Shown here: positions 44,793 to 50,362 of the stretch, piece by piece
Position numbering within the stretch: the stretch's first letter is position 1
Layout of the letters: every line of letters starts with the position of its first letter
NCBI GenBank assembly: GCA_020353235.1
Contig: CP070693.1
Coordinates: 590,831 to 641,192, forward strand
Direction: 5' to 3'
Length of the DNA: 50,362 nt
Origin: Dehalococcoidia bacterium
GTDB taxonomy: Bacteria; Chloroflexota; Dehalococcoidia; Dehalococcoidales; JAUYDJ01
Translations under genes and position numbers: made by a program
Notes under the pieces: generated by a model
What the model was told of the DNA's origin: nothing
Seen by the model: only the letters and a program-made list of their open reading frames with translations
The model's database searches: none

Positions 44793-47006
44793 CTATTGCT
44801 TTCTGGGGTATCGCCTACCCCGATTACCATAGGGACGCTGTGCCGGGCGAAACTGGCGCTCCCTTTTAGCCGAGTAGTCTGACGCCGCCGAATCGTTTGT
44901 CCTGGCGTCATCCGCCCGGGAAACTGCTTCCAAAACTGCCCGCCGTGACAGATTTATCCGCCCCATGTGGTCAATGCCAATGACCTTGACCGTGATTTCA
45001 TCGCCTACTTTAACCACATCTTCCACACTGGCAACCCGGTATTCGGCTAGCTCACTGACATGAACCAGTCCTTCTTTACCCGGCAGGACCTCTACCATCG
45101 CCCCAAAGCCGAGTATGCGAGTTACCTTGCCGGTATAGGTGCTACCGACCTCCGCTTCCTTGGTTAGCTCTTCGATTTTGGCAATGGCTTTACGAGCTGA
45201 TTCCTCATCCGGAGAGCCGACAAACACCGTGCCATCGTCCTGGATATCAATACTGGCTTTAGTTTCTTCAATAATTGACCTAATGGTCTTACCCCCGCTG
45301 CCGATGACACTACCAATTTTGTCCGCGGGAATACTTATCTTGTACATCCGTGGGGCATAGCGGCTGATTTCGGAGCGGCTGGAGCTAATCGCCTGCTGCA
45401 TAACCCCCAGAATCTGCTGCCGGGCTTCTTTAGCCTGCTCCAGTGCCTTTTGTAAAATCGCCATGTCCACGCCCTTAAGCTTGATATCCATCTGCAGGGC
45501 GGTAATGCCCTCAGCCGTACCGGCCACCTTGAAATCCATATCCCCGTAGGCATCTTCTAGGCCCTCGATATCAGTTAGAATGGCATGGCCATCCTTATCA
45601 TCGGTGACCAAGCCCATGGCTATCCCGGCCACGGCACTCTTAATCGGTATGCCGGCATCCATCAGCGACAGGCTGGAAGCGCAAACGCTGGCCATCGAGG
45701 TGCTGCCACTAGAGCTGAGCACCTCAGAGACAAGGCGAATGGTATACGGAAAATCCTCCGCCTTGGGCAGTACCGGGATAAGGGCCCGCTCGGCGAGAGC
45801 GCCGTGTCCAATTTCACGCCGACCGGGGGTGCCGATACGCTTCACTTCACCTGTGGAGAAGGGTGGAAAATTATAGTGGTGGATGAAGCGCTTGGCTTCC
45901 TCAATGCCCAGTCCGTCCAGCTGCTGCTCCTGTCTAAGCGAACCCAGGGTAGTGATGGTCAATACCTGGGTTTCACCCCGGCTAAACAGGGCTGACCCAT
46001 GGGTGCGCGGCAGAAGCCCAACCTCAGCGCGCACGGGCCTGATTTCAGTCATGCTGCGTCCACCGATTCGCTTACCCTTTTCCAGAATCCCGGCTCTCAC
46101 TTCAGCCTTTAGCTTCGCCTCCAGAGCCGCCAGTATATCTTCAGCGGGGAATGACTCCCCCAGGCTTTCCAGAAGCCCATCCCGGAGACTGTTCAGCGCT
46201 GCCTCGCGCGGCGCCTTCTCCGGCTCAACCAGAATCTGGGGCAGTTTCTCATCAACCGCCGGCGAAATGGCGGCTAATACCTCACTATTGACCTCAATCG
46301 CAGGCGGCGCTTCCAGTTTGGTTTTAGCACCCGCCTGCTGAAGTTGCTCCTGAAGCTGGATAATATCCTGGTTTGCCTTATGCCCAAACTCAATCGCCCG
46401 GGCAACGATATCCTCGCTAGCCTCCCTGGCTCCCCCCTCCACCATCACGATGGCGTCTTTGGTGCTGGTTACCACCAGGTCAAGCTGGCTGTCTTCCAGT
46501 TGGGCAAGAGTTGGATTGAGCACCAGATCATTATTGATATAACCAACATGCACCGCTCCTACCGGACCGTCAAAGGGCACTTCTGATAGTAACAAGGCAG
46601 CTGAACCACCGATAACCGCCAGAATATCCGGGTCGTTCTCCTGGTCAGCGGAAAGAACGGTGATTATCAGCTGGATGTCCCGCCGCCAGCTCTTCGGTAA
46701 AAGGGGGCGGAGGGGACGGTCGGTAAGCCGACTGGCCAGGGTTGCCTCCTCACTGGGGCGCCCCTCGCGCCGGATAAAGCCGCCCGGTATCTTGCCGGCG
46801 GCATATAGCCTTTCTTCGTAATCAACGGTAAGCGGCAGAAAATCAACCCCCTCGCGGGGTTCACTGCTGAGACACGCCGTCACCAGAACGACGGTGTCAC
46901 CATAACTCACCGTTACCGCGGCACCCGCCTGTCCGGCAAGCTTGCCGGTATCTATGGTCAGGCTTCTACCGCCAACATCACATCGCATAGGTTGAGATTC
47001 TATCAA
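44793..47006 (-). CDS. pnp: Polyribonucleotide nucleotidyltransferase
   Basis: A 737-residue PNPase, a 3'-to-5' phosphorolytic RNase. Two RNase PH domains (PLTVDYEERLYAAGKIPGGF, RREGRPSEEATLASRLTDRP; second with GSALFSRGETQVLTITTLGS and FPPFSTGEVKRIGTPGRREI), a KH domain (ISIPADKIGSVIGSGGKTIR) and an S1 domain (VGSTYTGKVTRILGFGAMVE), then a short Arg-rich tail. Start is TTG 47006 with AGGAGG 4 bp upstream. It follows rpsO by 35 bp, the classic rpsO–pnp pair. Confidence 0.97.
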   Translation of the reverse strand: MIESQPMRCDVGGRSLTIDTGKLAGQAGAAVTVSYGDTVVLVTACLSSEPREGVDFLPLTVDYEERLYAAGKIPGGFIRREGRPSEEATLASRLTDRPLRPLLPKSWRRDIQLIITVLSADQENDPDILAVIGGSAALLLSEVPFDGPVGAVHVGYINNDLVLNPTLAQLEDSQLDLVVTSTKDAIVMVEGGAREASEDIVARAIEFGHKANQDIIQLQEQLQQAGAKTKLEAPPAIEVNSEVLAAISPAVDEKLPQILVEPEKAPREAALNSLRDGLLESLGESFPAEDILAALEAKLKAEVRAGILEKGKRIGGRSMTEIRPVRAEVGLLPRTHGSALFSRGETQVLTITTLGSLRQEQQLDGLGIEEAKRFIHHYNFPPFSTGEVKRIGTPGRREIGHGALAERALIPVLPKAEDFPYTIRLVSEVLSSSGSTSMASVCASSLSLMDAGIPIKSAVAGIAMGLVTDDKDGHAILTDIEGLEDAYGDMDFKVAGTAEGITALQMDIKLKGVDMAILQKALEQAKEARQQILGVMQQAISSSRSEISRYAPRMYKISIPADKIGSVIGSGGKTIRSIIEETKASIDIQDDGTVFVGSPDEESARKAIAKIEELTKEAEVGSTYTGKVTRILGFGAMVEVLPGKEGLVHVSELAEYRVASVEDVVKVGDEITVKVIGIDHMGRINLSRRAVLEAVSRADDARTNDSAASDYSAKRERQFRPAQRPYGNRGRRYPRKQ

Positions 47007-47041
47007 TGATCCTCCTAAACATATTGGGGATTTGAGCCGGT

Positions 47042-47305
47042 TTACTTGCGCAGACCAAGCTTGGCAATCAGACTACGGTATCGCTCCACATCCTCACGGT
47101 TCAGGTAATCCAGTAACCTTCTCCTTTTGCCGACCAGCTTAAGCAAACCACGCTGTGTGTGGTAGTCATGCCGATTAGCCGCCATGTGCTCGGTTAACTG
47201 GTTTATCCTCTCGGTGAGAAGCGCTATCTGAACTTCAGTCGAGCCAGTATCTTTTTCACTGTGTCGAAACTGGCTAACAATACCCGTCTTCTTCTCTTTA
47301 TCCAA
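47042..47305 (-). CDS. rpsO: Ribosomal protein S15
   Basis: An 87-residue S15 that binds the central domain of 16S r[63 protein letters not shown] and [20 protein letters not shown] are the conserved core. I place the start at TTG 47305, aligned with other S15 proteins and about 10 bp after GGGGAGGAG; a TTG seven codons upstream (47326) would overlap that site. First gene of the operon, with a clear promoter. Confidence 0.96.
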   Translation of the reverse strand: MDKEKKTGIVSQFRHSEKDTGSTEVQIALLTERINQLTEHMAANRHDYHTQRGLLKLVGKRRRLLDYLNREDVERYRSLIAKLGLRK

Positions 47306-47372
47306 AGTAGCTTTACTCCTCCCCAAAACCTTTAATCCCTGGCCAACGCCAGTTTTAGCCTAACTTGAGCAA

Positions 47373-47401
47373 ATTATAACACAACCGAGATTAACTGTAA
47401 A
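47373..47401 (-). promoter_or_regulatory. rpsO: Predicted promoter of the rpsO–pnp–dapB–asd–dapA operon
   Basis: Minus strand TTTACA (47396–47401), 17-bp spacer, TATAAT (47373–47378): a near-consensus sigma-70 promoter about 67 bp before the rpsO start. Confidence 0.75.
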
Positions 47402-47413
47402 TTTCGGGTCAGT

Positions 47414-47442
47414 TTGACCAGACCATCGGCAAAGGGTATAGT
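47414..47442 (+). promoter_or_regulatory. Predicted promoter of the DUF503–helicase operon
   Basis: TTGACC (47414–47419), 17-bp spacer, TATAGT (47437–47442), 39 bp before the DUF503 ATG. It is divergent from the rpsO promoter, whose −35 lies only 12 bp away. Confidence 0.7.
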
Positions 47443-47481
47443 GGTAAGTGAACCGCATATCCGATACACTCTTTTACTAAC

Positions 47482-47772
47482 ATGAATGTTGGTGTCGCTA
47501 AGATAAGGCTTCGCCTGCCCGAAAATCTATCGCTCAAGGGTAAGCGGCAGGTACTGAAGTCTATCATCAGCCGGGTTGAAGGCAAGTTCACCGTTTCCAT
47601 AGCTGAGGTTGACGACCACAACCGATGGCAACTGGCCACCCTGGGCATCAGCTGTGTCAGCAACGACCAGCGGCATGCCAATGAAATCCTGTCCAAGGTG
47701 GCCGATTTTATCGTCAAGGGTCGCTTTGAGGTAGAGATACTCAACTATGAGATTGAAATACTACCCTTTTAG
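47482..47772 (+). CDS. DUF503 family protein (YlxP-like)
   Basis: A 96-residue protein with the DUF503 pattern: MNVGVAKIRLRLPENLSLKG, KRQVLKSIISRVEGKFTVSI, AEVDDHNRWQLATLGISCVS and a C-terminal RFEVEILNYEIEILPF. In Firmicutes the family (YlxP) sits in the nusA–infB–rbfA cluster; here it is 11 kb away from that cluster. No activity is established. It starts a transcript that continues into the helicase gene 9 bp later. Confidence 0.92.
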   Translation: MNVGVAKIRLRLPENLSLKGKRQVLKSIISRVEGKFTVSIAEVDDHNRWQLATLGISCVSNDQRHANEILSKVADFIVKGRFEVEILNYEIEILPF

Positions 47773-47781
47773 TGAGTCACC

Positions 47782-50076
47782 ATGAATCCCTCGGCTTTTC
47801 TCAGTCACCTCACCACCCAGCCCGGTTATCGGCATCAGATTGTTCATATTGAACATATCCCGCCCCGCGATGCCCACCACGCCGAACTAGACAAAGCGCT
47901 GACCGCCCGCCTGAAAGACCGCCTCACCGAGCACAAGCTGCTGCCCCTCTACACCCACCAGGCGGAAGCGGTAAATAAAACCCGGGCTGGTCAGAATGTG
48001 ATGGTGTCAACCTCAAGCGCCAGCGGCAAGACGCTGTGCTATAACATCCCGGTTCTGGAGGCAATCCTAACCGAGCCCGGCAGCAGTGCCCTTTATCTTT
48101 TCCCGACCAAAGCCCTGGCTCAGGACCAGCTTCGCGGACTACAGGAGCTTTTTTACCCCGACCTGCTCCAGATAGAGGACTTCGCCACCTTTGATGGCGA
48201 CACCCCGTCGTCGGAGCGGGCGGCCATCAGGAAACGGGCCCGGATAATCCTCACCAACCCGGATATGCTCCACATCGGCATCCTGCCTAACCATCAGCCC
48301 TGGTCACGGCTGCTGCGCCACCTGAAATTTGTGGTCGTTGACGAAGCCCATATCTACCGCGGTATTTTCGGCTCCCATACCGGTAATGTACTCCGCCGTT
48401 TGCGCCGGCTGTGCCAGCATTACGGCGCCACCCCCCAGTTCATCTGCTGCTCGGCTACCGTGGCCAACCCCGGTGAGCATGCCGAGAGACTGGTCGGAGT
48501 GCCCTTTACCGTGGTGGCAAACGACGGCTCCCCCCACGGCGGTAAGGACTTTGCCTTCTGGAACCCGCCCCTTATTGACGAGGCCAAAAGCACCCGGCGC
48601 AGCGCCAACAGCGAGGCGACCAATCTATTTACCGAGCTGGTGAGCCAGCATATCCGCACCCTCACCTTTACCCGCAGCCGCCGGCTGACCGAGCTGATTT
48701 ATGCCTATTCCCGGCACCGTCTGGCAGAGACCATGCCGGCGCTGGCGGAGAGAATCAAACCCTACCGGGCCGGTTATCTGGCTGAGGAACGCCGCCAGAT
48801 TGAGCAGGCACTATTCAGCGGTCAACTCCTTGGTGCGGTGGCGACAACTGCTCTAGAGCTTGGCATTGATATCGGTGATCTGGAAGCAACGGTGCTTACC
48901 GGCTATCCGGGAAGTATTGCCAGCACCTGGCAGCAGGCCGGCCGCAGCGGGCGGGGTAAGAAAGAGTCAATCAGTTTCCTGATCGGGCTGGATAATCCCC
49001 TTGACCAGTACTTCATGCGCCACCCCGAATTCTTCTTCCAGAAAATCGTGGAGAATGCCCTGATCAACCCGGCTAACCCCTACATCCTGAGAGCCCACCT
49101 GTTATGTGCTGCCTGGGAGCTACCGCTAACCGAAAATGACGCCGAAATCTTCGGCGCCACCCTGAGCCAGGAATTAACCGGGCTGGCGGAGCAGAAGCTA
49201 CTCCGGGAGCGCCACCACCGCTGGTATCTCTCTCCCGCCATTGCCTATCCGGCCCAGGACATAAATATCCGCTCCACCTCCTGGCAGAACTACGCCATTA
49301 TTGATACCAGCACCAACTCCCTGCTGGAGACGATTGAGGGCAGTATCGCCTTCTTTCAGGTGCACCCGGGGGCAATTTACCTCCACCAGGGTGAAGCTTA
49401 TCTGGTCACCGAGCTTGACCCGAATAATCACATCGCCTACGTTGAGCCCAGCGGTGCCACCTACTACACCCAAACCAAAGAGCTCACCGACCTGCATATT
49501 ATCAAGACCATCCGCCACCAGAGCCTGGGTCAGGTCAAGGTATATCTGGGTCAGGTTGAGGTCACCACCAGCGTGGTCGGCTTCAAAAAGAAGGCTCAGT
49601 TCACCGAGGAGGTCATCGGGGAGGAGCCCTTGGATTTGCCCCCCCAGCGCTTCCCCACCGTAGCGCTCTGGTTTGACCTCCCCGCCCAAGCAGTCAACCA
49701 GCTGGTCAAAGACCAGCTGGACTTCGCCGGCGGGCTGCACGCCGCCGAGCATGCCGCCATTGCCATCCTGCCCCTGTTTGCCCTCTGTGACCGCAACGAT
49801 ATCGGCGGTGTATCCACCCCCCTGCACCCCGACACCGGCAAAGCCCAGATATTCATCTATGATGCCTACCCCGGCGGTATCGGCATTGCCGAAAAGGGCT
49901 TTGCCTTAATCAACTCACTCTGGCAGGCTACCCTGAAGGCGATTGCCGAGTGCCCCTGCCTTGAGGGCTGTCCCAGTTGCATCCAGTCACCAAAGTGTGG
50001 CAATAATAACAAACCCCTGGATAAAAAGGCCGCTTTGGTGCTGCTCCAGGGGTTAGTCAAGTTGACGGAGGTTTAA
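47782..50076 (+). CDS. mrfA: DEAD/DEAH-box helicase with C-terminal Cys cluster (MrfA/YprA-like)
   Basis: A 764-residue superfamily 2 helicase. Motif I is SSASGKTLCYN near residue 79, where the usual GxGKT has become SASGKT; motif II is DEAH in VVVDEAHIYRGIFGSH; helicase C-terminal motifs are TTALELGIDIGDLEATVLTG and QQAGRSGRGKKESISF. The C-terminal DUF1998-type domain has four cysteines, CPCLEGCPSCIQSPKCG, expected to bind zinc. The same layout occurs in Bacillus MrfA (mitomycin repair) and Hrq1. Likely a 3'-to-5' DNA repair helicase. It follows DUF503 and precedes the antiporter gene by TAA/TTG adjacency. Confidence 0.9.
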   Translation: MNPSAFLSHLTTQPGYRHQIVHIEHIPPRDAHHAELDKALTARLKDRLTEHKLLPLYTHQAEAVNKTRAGQNVMVSTSSASGKTLCYNIPVLEAILTEPGSSALYLFPTKALAQDQLRGLQELFYPDLLQIEDFATFDGDTPSSERAAIRKRARIILTNPDMLHIGILPNHQPWSRLLRHLKFVVVDEAHIYRGIFGSHTGNVLRRLRRLCQHYGATPQFICCSATVANPGEHAERLVGVPFTVVANDGSPHGGKDFAFWNPPLIDEAKSTRRSANSEATNLFTELVSQHIRTLTFTRSRRLTELIYAYSRHRLAETMPALAERIKPYRAGYLAEERRQIEQALFSGQLLGAVATTALELGIDIGDLEATVLTGYPGSIASTWQQAGRSGRGKKESISFLIGLDNPLDQYFMRHPEFFFQKIVENALINPANPYILRAHLLCAAWELPLTENDAEIFGATLSQELTGLAEQKLLRERHHRWYLSPAIAYPAQDINIRSTSWQNYAIIDTSTNSLLETIEGSIAFFQVHPGAIYLHQGEAYLVTELDPNNHIAYVEPSGATYYTQTKELTDLHIIKTIRHQSLGQVKVYLGQVEVTTSVVGFKKKAQFTEEVIGEEPLDLPPQRFPTVALWFDLPAQAVNQLVKDQLDFAGGLHAAEHAAIAILPLFALCDRNDIGGVSTPLHPDTGKAQIFIYDAYPGGIGIAEKGFALINSLWQATLKAIAECPCLEGCPSCIQSPKCGNNNKPLDKKAALVLLQGLVKLTEV

Positions 50077-50362
50077 TTGGCGGCAGAACAAGGCATACTG
50101 GCTTCCACCGAATTCCAGATGAGCCTGCTACTTTTTGTCGCCCTGGCGGGCTATCTCATTGCCTACCGCATAAACCAGTCGGCCGTCGTCGGCATAATTT
50201 TAGCCGGTATAATCGTCGGCCCGAGCTTACTAGGGCTGGTCACCTATACCGACTTTGTGGCCACCCTGGCCCACATCGGCGCCGTTGTTCTGCTCTTTAC
50301 CATCGGGCTGGAATTTGAGATAAGAGAGATAATCAATCTCAAATACTTCTTTATCGCCCTGA
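50077..50362 (+). CDS. Kef-type cation/proton antiporter (N-terminal part, cut by window end)
   Basis: The first 95 residues of a membrane protein, open to the right edge. TTG 50077 directly follows the helicase stop, with GGAGG 6 bp upstream. Three helices are visible: SLLLFVALAGYLIAYRIN, VVGIILAGIIVGPSLLG and LAHIGAVVLLFTIGLEFE. LAGIIVGPSLLGL and the GAVVLLFTIGLEF segment are hallmarks of the CPA2 (KefB/KefC) family. Whether it has a TrkA-N regulatory domain cannot be seen. Confidence 0.85.
   Translation, partial: MAAEQGILASTEFQMSLLLFVALAGYLIAYRINQSAVVGIILAGIIVGPSLLGLVTYTDFVATLAHIGAVVLLFTIGLEFEIREIINLKYFFIAL

Overview
The window (about 50.4 kb, GC-rich, dense genes on both strands, no rRNA, insertion sequence, prophage or CRISPR array seen) looks like a chromosomal segment of an anaerobic bacterium of the Chloroflexota, most likely class Dehalococcoidia or a close relative. 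This is inferred from the protein styles, from the tRNA–tuf–rpmG–secE–nusG–rplKAJL order, from a Cys-rich insertion in EF-Tu, and from a membrane-bound molybdopterin oxidoreductase with a NrfD-type anchor.

Layout: (1) 1–1.8 kb, probable end of dnaG, then rpoD and a terminator. (2) 1.8–8.5 kb, sbcC (Rad50-like) convergent with uvrA and an HD-domain protein; then a tiny remnant of comM and a small membrane protein. (3) 8.5–13.8 kb, minus strand: tRNA-Glu, tRNA-Thr, tRNA-Tyr, tRNA-Thr, tuf, rpmG, secE, nusG, rplK, rplA, an L10-leader attenuator, rplJ, and rplL carrying a long acidic N-terminal extension. (4) 13.9–23 kb, the accessory centre of interest: a NarL-type two-component pair, divergent from two tandem paralogous single-helix mini-proteins, a selenocysteine formate dehydrogenase (TGA at 17533 read as Sec), its four-cluster ferredoxin subunit, a NrfD/HybB anchor, and a kinase-less membrane PAS sensor. 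The mini-protein operon and the PAS sensor share a conserved upstream element with fixed spacing.

(5) 23–28.8 kb: tRNA-Gln, an unknown gene, rnc, a small basic protein, a radical SAM activase-like protein, acylphosphatase, and a minus-strand mobA–moeA–DUF362 operon that would finish the Mo cofactor for the formate dehydrogenase. (6) 28.8–32.3 kb: pepA, a P-loop kinase, degV and a PadR regulator with a palindromic candidate operator. (7) 32.3–37.7 kb: nusA–rnpM–infB–rbfA with promoter and leader hairpin, a small unknown gene, and truB. (8) 37.7–42 kb: an inositol-phosphate synthase, a PimA-like glycosyltransferase and a CDP-alcohol phosphatidyltransferase, suggesting phosphatidylinositol or inositol-glycolipid synthesis, then purA. 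(9) 42–47.4 kb, minus strand: rpsO–pnp–dapB–asd–dapA. (10) 47.4–50.4 kb: a divergent promoter pair, a DUF503 gene, an MrfA-like helicase, and the start of a Kef-type antiporter cut by the window end.

Biological reading: mostly housekeeping information-processing genes around one respiratory module. The two-component system, the extra sensor with the same membrane domain, the mini-proteins, Sec-FdhA, FdhB, NrfD anchor and nearby Mo-cofactor genes can be read as a single formate-oxidation unit with dedicated regulation. The selenocysteine machinery itself (selA, selB, selC, selD) is not in this window.
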